A DNA stretch of 64,000 nt from NCBI GenBank assembly GCA_010093515.1, contig MU001678.1, forward strand, positions 636,758 to 700,757. The letters run 5' to 3'. Shown one piece after another: positions 52,901 through 61,400 of this stretch (within the stretch, counting starts at the first letter, position 1; each line of letters starts with the position of its first letter). The translations under genes were made by a program, and so were the position numbers. The notes under the pieces are model-generated. The model saw nothing but the letters and a program-made list of their open reading frames with translations. It did not search any database and was not told the origin of the DNA. This DNA comes from Lineolata rhizophorae. Lineage: Eukaryota > Ascomycota > Dothideomycetes > Lineolatales > Lineolataceae.

Positions 52901-54631
52901 ATCCCGCCGACGCCGTGCGAAGAGGACGATGACGACGAGGAGCGCCACCAACTCGGCGGCAGCGCGCGGCCGCGCGGAGAGATGCGGGACGGCGGGGCCG
53001 CGCGGCCGCACCCGGCGTCGCGCCGCCGATCGGTGCTGCAGCGCGCGCGCGGCGTCGCAGCCGGCATCCGGCTGGACGTGTCGCGCGGCTGGCGGCGCAG
53101 CGGGGTGGCGCGGGCGGTGTCGGCGCGGCGCAGGGGCCCGACGAGGTACTATTACTACGGGGCGGAGGGGGCAGGGGCGGACGGGTCGGACGAGGAGGAG
53201 GTGGAGGATCCGACGGGCGGGAGGCTGCATCCGGAGTGGCGGCCGCGGTGGGCGGCGCGCGACGAGGACGAGTACTTCTCGGATGAGGACGACGAGGTGG
53301 ATGAGGAGGAGGCGCTGCTCCCGCGTGCTGGTGACGGCGAGGACGCGGACGTGGATGTGGACGGGTTGAGGGGCGGGCCGAGACTGCCGCTGGGCGGGGA
53401 TACGTCGGATGTGCGCGGCGAGAGCGAGGAGAGGGCGCAGAAGGGACGGTGGAGGGCGGTGGTGGGAGAGGGGTTGGGGAAGAGGTTGGAGGGCTTGGGG
53501 AAGGCCAAGTTGCCTGGCACGGCGAGGGAGAAGACTAGAAGGGTGTTGGGGAGGGGGAAGAGGTGGGGTGGGGGGAAGGAGAAGGGTAGTAGGGGAGGTA
53601 GGGGCGGTGGGTTGGACGGCGCTGCGGATGAGGACACGGAGGGGGAGGGGGAGTTGGACGACGGCCAGAGAAGGGGAGGCCGCCGCGTCAGAGAGACGAC
53701 GGTCGATATCGACGAGTACGTGATTGAGCGCGTGCGGCATGCCGACGATGATGATCACCACCACCACCACCGCTATCACCGCTTAGAAGACGACAAGGAG
53801 GACCCCGCTCTGGCCCCGTCCTCAGCGAACGCCGTGCCCAAGGACAAGGACGAGAACGACAAGAACGCGCAGAAGGCAGACATGTCCGCGGCCAGCGTCG
53901 GCGGCTCCCAGCCCGCCACCGGGCCCGGTTCTGTCGCCTCAGAGCCGACGACGGCAATCCACGATGACGACGTGCCCGCGCCAGCAGCGGACGCCCCTGG
54001 CGCCGCCCAGGCCGGACGCGACGCCCGACGCGACTCGGCGCGCGACTCGGCCGGGAGCCAGAATCCGACGACGGCGGCGGCGGCGGCGAAACCAGCGGCT
54101 ACGAAGCCGGCGGCCCAAGCACCGCAGCTGCCGCCTATCGAGACGGACGTGGCGCTGTCGCCCAAGGCCGGCGGCGGCGGCGGCGATGACGACCATCGGC
54201 AAGACGGGGCGCTCGGGGAACCGATCCCGGGCCTGCTGCTCACGTCGCCCACGATGCCCACGGGGCCCGCGAGCACGTCGCCGCTCGAGCTGCCGGCGTC
54301 GCCGCCGCCGCCGCCTCAGTCCTCCGGGGGCGACGACGGGGAGCGCGGCGCGGATCCTCTTTCGCCGGCGACAGCCGGGCCGCCGCTGGCGCCGAGCGCG
54401 ACGGCGCCCACGCCGACGAGCGCGAGGCGCCCGGGCGGCGGCCTGCATGGCCGTCGCATCTCGCTGCCGGGCAACTGGGTGCTGGTGGGGCCGCGGACGT
54501 GGATGGCGGAGCTGGAGAGGGCGAGGGCGGAGAGGAGGGGCAGGAGGATGAGGGACTCGGGGATCAGCGGGCCGGTGTTGCAGAGGCCGGAGATGGGGTG
54601 GAGTCGGGAGGAGTGGGGGAGGAGGGAGTGA
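49997..54631 (+). CDS. Large, mostly disordered protein of unknown function
   Basis: A single 1545-codon frame (MPALTYLPASPAAAASL) with no intron seen. Not recognised. It is dominated by Ala, Pro, Ser, Arg, Gly and Asp. Candidate conserved islands are a charged helix at residues 315-345 (DDMKRAYSLRERAEKMHREP), a patch at about 370-420 (MRDRDAKRLSAASNASTSSA, then TLRHVRKNQALRSESG) and FADTPELLEATAVTFVPYS near residue 855. Others are RRSVLQRARGVAAGIRLDVS near 1015 and a C-terminal RRISLPGNWVLVGPRTWMAE. A polyhistidine run lies near residue 1258. There is no signal peptide, membrane span or catalytic motif. Serine-rich basic patches would suit phosphorylation or a scaffold at the cortex or nucleus, but this is a guess. 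Overlapping frames are open because of GC content. The plus frame is preferred for its length and its islands of ordinary sequence. Confidence 0.7.
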   Translation: MPALTYLPASPAAAASLRQGDTSTPPSEGDSTAAVRGASSLKHALPPLRSARPTSSFPPQSPPTPETTPPGTSDSAAPPTTTATASPAAAMATTTTTTAAPAGMRSARPKRLSGAGTVPQRSNSYTSRADSFKTAREDWDSEDDDEEVGRDAVGGEEGDDRSPHFSSAERFAPPGAFPSSVGGGAGGRHGRAAGFRASSPAAMLPPSPPLPRHSWFGDAGYDYLEGPDDDDDDATPTATGEVTPRPRKSRSAAGVDGAADEGDGDSADDGSGGERDAGRMRHVTVRRRRPRQQTHPAPNGLRTSPDVDDMKRAYSLRERAEKMHREPHKPSPSKKHKDQLQPQQHHRTQRRQRTPPSDQFDPEVGWPHETMRDRDAKRLSAASNASTSSAVVEAALVFADGAPPSRRQTLRHVRKNQALRSESGGSISSLGGITVTSTVGPSSPVAGERKGLPDSSLASSPSTTAPTAATTTADSTPTPRRQPRLVHKRSPIPDRSHHRGASGSSLDAAAAAAPGQRNVSSPAAFPAVALTYGENDAPGSGSGSARGTPRGLRDDEAFERPPQPPPKDYPPLAGARGDGARGLPSVARRFADAQQLGAAGGRGRTGESPRRAVSLGGGTAPPTRFREPEQKVLPRFLPASAVPQFSRGAPSSRWTPEVPGKAEEGVAAGGGGGGVGRSASAGSRGESFRTAGEGKGEERKRQEHDREREASSKVEQPPRVSESKGEDMNDGSRPVMREQVREPASAVLVSSPPRVNDDPDDRRARQESTSPPSSQPANQVPPSFSPRSPRRASTDSDMHSYHRLRPASIDTARTVALSTPGAAPVTGDAPSSAARLLRAHTPHSTTSSRFADTPELLEATAVTFVPYSASEHVTLVRRNTLPLAKAESNGGGAFERGDVELEVEEDEHAPAGPVVAVCAATPPPPQPPPLPKEQHQREQEQARPEGHDEERKADASAAAPPAPPVFKVIPPTPCEEDDDDEERHQLGGSARPRGEMRDGGAARPHPASRRRSVLQRARGVAAGIRLDVSRGWRRSGVARAVSARRRGPTRYYYYGAEGAGADGSDEEEVEDPTGGRLHPEWRPRWAARDEDEYFSDEDDEVDEEEALLPRAGDGEDADVDVDGLRGGPRLPLGGDTSDVRGESEERAQKGRWRAVVGEGLGKRLEGLGKAKLPGTAREKTRRVLGRGKRWGGGKEKGSRGGRGGGLDGAADEDTEGEGELDDGQRRGGRRVRETTVDIDEYVIERVRHADDDDHHHHHRYHRLEDDKEDPALAPSSANAVPKDKDENDKNAQKADMSAASVGGSQPATGPGSVASEPTTAIHDDDVPAPAADAPGAAQAGRDARRDSARDSAGSQNPTTAAAAAKPAATKPAAQAPQLPPIETDVALSPKAGGGGGDDDHRQDGALGEPIPGLLLTSPTMPTGPASTSPLELPASPPPPPQSSGGDDGERGADPLSPATAGPPLAPSATAPTPTSARRPGGGLHGRRISLPGNWVLVGPRTWMAELERARAERRGRRMRDSGISGPVLQRPEMGWSREEWGRRE

Positions 54632-55907
54632 GGGTGGGGAGGAGGGGGGTGAGGGAGGAGATGTTTTGGTGGGTTGAAGTTGGCGTGCTAGAAGGGTGGG
54701 GCCGTTCTTGGTACATCTTTTGCTTTGGGGAGCTTGTTTTTCTTGTCTCTTTCGTGTCTTTTGGGTCGGTGGTCTGAAGCTGGGAGTCGGGGCTCTGGTT
54801 TTGTCAAGATTTATGTTGGCTTTTGATGACCCTGTATGCGCTTCCCCCCTTCAGTGTACGGCCTATTTTTGTCCTCTTTTTACTTTTCCAATGTCTTCTC
54901 TTTTCTTTTCTCCGCTTTTGCTTGGGCTGCGCAAAGGAAAAAAAAATAAAAGAAGAAAGTTCGGTCGGCACGGTCGCTTTTCAACGGCTTCTTTGTTGCT
55001 TCCTCTTTTTCCGGACTCAAATGATATCACGGCCAAAGTAACGGTCACAGCACCTTTGCAACGAATACTCACGGCCGCCCTATTCTATTTCTCTTTCCCG
55101 TGTCTTTTTCATGTTCCAGGTTCTCGGTTGTTGTCTTGTTCCTCCGTTGTTGCTATCCAGATCTCTTTGCCTACACGCTTACTTCCAGCCTGTATTCTTG
55201 CCTGCTGGGAAGGACACACGGGCGGCAACGGTGACTGGGCGTGGAATAAGTTTTGGGGTGCTGGATCTTTCCGGTGTTTTTCATCCTTTTTTGGCAACGG
55301 TTTGAAAGTCTACGCCGACATGCGCTGGGCGTTTTTATTGTTCCCACGTGCCTGCGAGCGTAGCATGTGTGTATACTTATCAGTTGTAGGTTGGAGGTGT
55401 TCGGTGTGGCTTTTTGATAGGTGCTTGGTGGTGAAGATAAAGATGGGGCCTTAAACACGACGCTATTTGTTCGAAGCAGATTAGCTATGCAGACTCGTGA
55501 TTTCGTTTCCGGGATCTCTTGTCAGGTTGAATGTGCTTAGCGACTGCGCATGGCGGAAGGCTAGATTACTAGTGTTAGAGTTCGCTTGCCGCGACAAGAA
55601 CCAGGCGAAGTGGGTTGATTTGCTCTCAGCTGTATGAGACGAGTATGTGACTGAGAGGTGAACTAATCTACAGTAGCAAGCTTTTCCAAATCCCTGCCCA
55701 TATGTACAACGTGACCGAGTCGCCGTACACTATACAAATGCATAGCTAAGTTTGGTATATCCGACGCTCATCAAGAAGCGTTTCCCAAAAGCACCTCCAA
55801 AACATGTAATCTAAGGACTAGCCTCATCCGAATCTGCAAAGAGATTCCTGACCCAGCGCCGAGATATCTCATACCGTACAGCCATAACTCCTTCTCTCTT
55901 TAAACCC
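54632..55907. other. Convergent 3' region
   Basis: T-rich plus strand (54.7-55.1 kb) that would hold the 3' UTR of the large gene. A 252-codon ORF (54696-55454) is Phe/Leu/Ser/Cys-rich, as expected of T-rich DNA, and has no motif. No gene is seen. Confidence 0.4.
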
Positions 55908-56321
55908 TCACTTCTCTTGCGCCGGCCGCTCGTCCCCGCCCTCCCCTTCCTCGTCCTTACCGTCCTCATTCTTCGGCCCGAACTTCCTCCACGCCCACGT
56001 CCCCCACGTCACCGTCTCCGCCGTTCCGACCACCATCAACGCACCATACACAACGACCCTGGTTGTCTTGGTGGCGCCGAGGTCTTTAAAGCTAAAGGAT
56101 GGCGTCTCGGGGTCGCTCTCGGACGGCGACGATTTCGCGTCTGGATTGGGCTTGCGAGGAGGCTCTTTGGATGTGCTGAGGGGCCGTTGTTGCTGCGGAG
56201 CTGGTGCAGGGCAGGGGTGGTGCAGTGACGAGGGTGGTGCTTGATCATGGCGCGGAGAGACAAGGCGGGTGGGCGTCGGATGGAGAGTTTTGGTGGTGGC
56301 GGCTACTTTCGTTCGGAGCAT
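55908..56321 (-). CDS. Small mitochondrial single-pass membrane protein
   Basis: 137 codons from ATG at 56321 (MLRTKVAATTKTLHPTPTRL). The N-terminus is basic and hydroxylated, like a mitochondrial presequence, and is followed by a Pro/Ser-rich linker. Then comes a compact part: FSFKDLGATKTTRVVVYGAL, a hydrophobic span (VVVYGALMVVGTAETVTWG) and AWRKFGPKNED, ending in an acidic tail. Small proteins with this FKDLGATK-type segment and one span are widespread in filamentous ascomycetes. The function is unknown; an inner-membrane or respiratory-complex assembly role would be a guess. A frame extension to 56471 exists but adds unlikely sequence. No intron is needed. Confidence 0.7.
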   Translation of the reverse strand: MLRTKVAATTKTLHPTPTRLVSPRHDQAPPSSLHHPCPAPAPQQQRPLSTSKEPPRKPNPDAKSSPSESDPETPSFSFKDLGATKTTRVVVYGALMVVGTAETVTWGTWAWRKFGPKNEDGKDEEGEGGDERPAQEK

Positions 56322-57288
56322 GGTTGGTTGGTTGGTTGGTAGTGTTCTACGGAGGTTTGACTGAGGAAAGGAAATGAATGAATGATGCAAAGTAATGAAG
56401 CAAAGGAATGACTGAGTTGTGTCTGTTGGAGGTTGGGTTGGAGGAGATGCGAAGGTGCGTCTTGTGTGCAAAGCTTCGCAGTGAACGTCAGGAATTATTT
56501 AAACCCCTGAGATCGTATCAGGCATTCCGAAAATTCTCGTTTGGGTCCTAGAAATCCTCTTTTGACTCATTACCACAGCCTGCGATACGATGTTGATTGA
56601 CTCATAGTGGAAGTGTGGTCTAAGTTGATGACTAGGATGACTGCCACAGGCTACGGAGTAGCTATCCAGTCATTGCGCTAAGCCAAGATTGAGGGGCCTC
56701 CAGATGGTCTTGGCAAAGTCACTTGCTCTTTATACCGTGCACTTTTTTTTCCCCCAAGAGCTTCTTATTTGAAGGACAGGTTGTTCTAGTAGAGCTAGTA
56801 ATTCTTTTATTTTGTGGAGTGTGGCATCGGGTGTTTCCTCAGATACTGAAATAAACGCTGGTTCATAGTTTATTTCGTGGTTACGAGTCCCAGGCGTTCT
56901 GTTACGAACTAAGCCGCGCACTCCATACGGAATACAACCATTGGTAGGGTAGCAATGATGTTGCTATAAGCTGAAGTGCATGTCTGTCGACTGTGGATAG
57001 GATACGTTGACTAGAGTATGGCCAAGGCTGACGCCCTGTTCGTTCGAGCCGTGCATGAGGCTGTAGCAAGTCAAACATGTCAAACACGGTGGCACATCAG
57101 GCTCGCGCTAGCCGCATTCGTCCAGTATGACGGACTCGTGAAGCTTTGCGGAATCCAAGCCTTCGGCCATGGCCATCTGTCATCTCTCTGGGAACGCTGC
57201 AGTAATGTCTCGAAACTGCGACTTTCTATTGATCTAATCCGTCTCTCTGCCCCCCAGCTCATACCGACGAGGAATACTCTCGCAGCCA
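56322..57288. other. Divergent intergenic region
   Basis: About 1 kb between the divergent small membrane protein gene and the NDUFAF3-like gene. A short minus-strand coding-like piece is listed separately at 56730-56960. Confidence 0.4.
56730..56960 (-). pseudogene. Possible C-terminal gene fragment
   Basis: The minus-strand frame reads GVRGLVRNRTPGTRNHEINY, then EPAFISVSEETPDATLHKIK and ELLALLEQP, ending in a basic tail. It opens after a possible acceptor (cttatag) near 56971. This is more protein-like than its surroundings, but no start or upstream exon is seen. Not recognised. Confidence 0.2.
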
Positions 57289-58098
57289 ATGCCTTCGCCT
57301 AGAGCGCTCGCGCAGAGCTTTCGCGCCGCCAGACTCCCGCAACCTCATTGCTCATTCTTCTCGCGCACATCGCGATGCGCAACACCCACCGCCCCTCGCC
57401 TCCATAGTCTCCGCTGCTCTTACCACGCCACACGCCCTCTCCGCGCCTCATCATCCAAGCCAAACCCCCCACAACGCGCCACAACGCCCAAACCCACGAC
57501 GGTGGACCGCGGTCCGCCCTCGGAAGAGGACACCCAGACGGACTTCTCTGCGCTGGACGTGCTGTCCGGCGCGCCGCCGCCCGCGACCGCCATCGACGCG
57601 TGCACCGACGACGGCTTCGTGCTCAACAACGGCGCCGCGCTGAGCCGTTGCGGGCTGCTGCTTGTTGGCGGGGAGGCGTTCCGGTGGTGGCCGTGGCGGG
57701 CCGAATGGGCCGACAACAAAGCGGGAGGAGGAGGCGCAAATGAAAAGAGGAGGGCGAGGGTGAGGAATGAGAAAGGGCAGTGGCAAGTTGGCGATGGGGC
57801 ATGGGGCGTGTTGGACCTCGTGTGGCCGAAGCCCGGTCAGTTTAGCAGCTGAAGTTTTTGTCGTGGAGACTCATGTAGCCGCTAATAGTTTAATCCCGTA
57901 GACCTCCTCATCATCGGGACTGGCAAGTCCATATCCCCGCTCTCACCACGGACACGCGACTATATCAATAGCTTGGGCATCCGGATTGAGGTGCAGGATA
58001 CGCAGAATGCGGCTGCACAGTTCAACATGTTGGCAACCGAACGTGGCGTGCAACAGATAGCCGCAGCGCTTGTCCCGATTGGATTTAAGGATGTATAA
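57289..58098 (+). CDS. NDUFAF3/Mth938-domain protein (complex I assembly factor)
   Basis: Two exons, 57289-57835 and 57902-58098, give 247 aa. The intron (gtcagt ... cccgtag, 66 nt) keeps phase. The N-terminal 60 residues are Arg/Ser-rich with few acids, a mitochondrial presequence (MPSPRALAQSFRAARLPQPH). The Mth938/NDUFAF3 fold follows: FSALDVLSGAPPPATAIDAC, TDDGFVLNNGAALSRCGLLL, VLDLVWPKPDLLIIGTGKSI and LGIRIEVQDTQNAAAQFNML, then ERGVQQIAAALVP. In animals and Neurospora-type fungi this factor helps build the peripheral/membrane junction of respiratory complex I. That role is taken from family knowledge. The insert with Gly and Lys (KAGGGGANEKRR) between strands is larger than usual. It converges with PRP8, 367 bp between stops. 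Confidence 0.87.
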
Positions 58099-58465
58099 TC
58101 AATTGTAGGATATCAAAAGGCCGCACGAATTATTTAATCGACTACTTGAGATAATCGATGTGGGACATCATGGAAGCTATGTTTCAAAAGAGTAAGAATA
58201 TTTTGTACATTGTTGTACGGTACAAAAAGCTGCTTCATAATACAAAATCGAAAAGCCTTGAACGGCTCCCGCGACGCCCGTAATTTTTATTGAGCAGGAA
58301 AGCGTACCAATAACCACCGCTTGTACTGATAGCAACCTAGCCTCCAACCGATACGATTCAACCCGCCGTTTCCAATTCAAAAAGCAAACTGCTCGGCACG
58401 CCTTCCCCCCCATCAATGACGTCCAATAATTCCTACCAATTACAAGCACGAACCAAAGAAAAACC

Positions 58466-61400
58466 TTACTCAAAGTTATCCTGCCTGTCCACCCACACGT
58501 CCTCGAGTTCCGCAAAGCTGCGGAAATGTAACGGCCGATGCACGTCGTCGTAGAAGCGCTTCGGAGTATCAATCTTGACCCAGATATCCTTCTTCTCCAC
58601 CGATCCGAAGGCCGACCCCATGAACGAGTAGTTCCACATCCCCGTCTCCGGAACCAAGAAGTAGCCACGGATCCGGTCCGACAGGAGAAGCTGACACTTG
58701 ATGCCGAAATTGGTCGAAAAGCCTTGCGGCATGTCTGATTGCGTGTCGCGATTTTCCACTCCCCACTTGTAACCCTGCGGCGTGAGCGCCCAGGCGGACA
58801 GCGAAACCGAAGCCGGCGTGAAGGATACGTCAATGGTGACTGTCTTCTTGTCCCACGACGGATGCGAGTTCATGAGCTTCGCGTGCTGCGTCACGTCAGC
58901 AGCAGGCATAAATTTGGGCTCGGATCCAGCCATGGTGTGAATGACGCCAAGCGGCTCCAGGTTGTTGAGGTAATCGTGCTGTGGTAGCTGCTGTGGTAGC
59001 TGTACATCACGCGTGTTTCCGACTTGCGGCACCATGACAATGGTGCGGACCTCCTTGACCTGGTCGTTGTCCGGAGGGGACGCTCCGTAGAGATAGCCGG
59101 CGACCTGGACACGAAGATCGGCAATGGTGATGAAGCGCTTGAGAATATTCTTCGGCATAATGTAGGTGTACTGGTCATCCTCTTGGATGTCGTCGGCCGA
59201 GATGTAAATGTTGTTCGCCCTCGAACGCAAGTTTGATGTTGCAATCGCCCGAGTGCGCCATTCCGTCTTCGACGCGAATGTCTGCTGCTCGTAATTGGAA
59301 GTCGTTGTCACGATGATATCCTCCCCGTGGACGTTCTGTGTCTTGGTAGTAACGGCAGTGAGCTGCTGCTGATCTTGCTGCTGCTTCTCGATCTCCGCAG
59401 CCTGCTGTCGCTGCATCGACGGTGCGCTGATCTCCATACCCAGGATGATGTCCCGCACCTCGCTGGAGGTAAGACTGGAAGTGTTGACGTGATTCTTACT
59501 CCCGTAGTCGTTGAGGATGAGATCACGGAGTTGCGTTTCTACCTTAATCCATTCCTCATCCGACAACGATGGCCAAATGTGATATTCTTGAGTGATAACC
59601 GTCTTGTCTGGCCTTAACAGCAGTTTGGTCTTCTCTATGTTGACGTGTAGAGCGCGCAGGATCAAGATCAACCGTGAAAATGCCGTGTACGAGGAGATCG
59701 TCTTGAGCCATTCGTCGTACAGGTTGAATAGCACCATTTGCGGCTCCGTTGCCCGAAGAATCATGTCACCGAGCTTCTCGACCTTCATCGCAGCCTGGAA
59801 GGGCAGCTGCAACTCAGAAGCGCGGATGGAAATGTTTGGGAAATCCAACAAGTGCACTTCAAGAGGATCCAAAAGACCTTTCCTGGTGACTATGAGCTGC
59901 TTAGGCTGTTCTTCAACCGGCAGCGACCGAATCAAAGCAGCAACTTCTTCCGCAGTCTTCCATTTGGCCAACTGCCCAAGACGTTTCTGTCCAGCCCAGA
60001 CACTCGTGTGGATAATCTTCAGGAACAGCTGCCCAGTGCGAGGGTTGAAGATGAAAATCGCACCGTTGATTGGCTTCGTAGTCAAGTTGCCTTCGAAAGT
60101 CTTGTGGATCGTGACACGATATACGTTTGTATCATCGATGAACAGCTGGATCTGGTTGCTAAAGAGCTCCGAGTAGTTCTGCGAGTTTAAGAATTCCTGG
60201 TTACTCTCAGAGGCGTACAGCTGTAGACCTTTGCGGATACGCTCGCGAAGCACATAGAGCGCTGGGTTGGCCTTCATGATCTTGGCCATCGCCTGCTGGA
60301 CCAGCTGTTTCAGACCTGGGAAGTATTGCCCATAAGCGGAGTACAAGTTGTACGCCAAGTCGATCCCAATCATGAGGCCAGTTGCTGAAGGGTAGATGCT
60401 CATGCTATCCGTGGTGTAGTCCATGTATTTGGCGCGGACGTAACGCTCGATGTCGTGCGAGTCGTAATCGCCGTAGCGGAGCTGCACGTCAATCCAGAAC
60501 TTGTTGGTAGTGGTCGCCGTCATTTGATCCTTAGTGTCATATAAGAGCGACGGCTGCGAAACACTCCACTTGTGGCTAGCAAAGAGTAGAATATCTGCGC
60601 AAGAGCTGTTCATCTTGTAAGACTTCCTAGGATGGATGGTCTCCTTCTGCACCGTCTCGATACCTAGTGCCTCGAGTTCCTGGTCGAACACCTGGCACAG
60701 ATCCATCACGACAGACTCGTGAATCTTCTGCCACAAATGGGCACGGAAAATCTGAATCAAAGAGATCTTCAAAGTTGGAATTTTGCCATGCAAGAAGATG
60801 CCCGTCAAATCAAGCTGGACCTGGAAACCGACGTAGACGTTGGCACGATTAATTGTTGGAGACCACCACAGCGTAAATCGACGGTTGGGAATCTGGTTGA
60901 GACCGGAACGTTGGGCGTTGGTAAGCTTCTTGAACTTCATTGACTCTTCGAAGCCAGACGCCTTCTCCCAGAAGAGACCCTCCCACGACGGGAATGCCGT
61001 GGCCTTGAACAAGGTGTGCTCCAGGATCGTTTCGACACCACCAAGTGCCTGGATGACATCTGTGCGGTAGGCATTGAGGTTCCACAACTTTCCATCGTGG
61101 CGCTGACTAGTCCACCAGAACGGATTGCTCTTCATGTGCTGGTAGATCTTGAACTCTGTTCTAGCGCGGAAACCCTTGTCGAAGCTCAACGTGCTGCGAT
61201 CCTTCTGGAACAGCGTGTTGATACGAGGCAGGCCACGATCCCAGCTATCCTCGAGATCCTCCAATGTCAGACGCCGATTCTGCTGTTGTGCCTCCAATCG
61301 CTTTTGCGAATATTCAGTCCAGACGCGCTGCGAGTCGATGAACTCTGATTCCCATGGGATGATGTAGCGGAAGATGTTCGGAATGAGAGTTTCCTCATCG

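Noticed and set aside
54696-55454. 252-codon Phe/Leu/Ser-rich ORF after the large gene
   Set aside because: Its hydrophobic look comes from T-rich 3' DNA. There is no start context and no motif.
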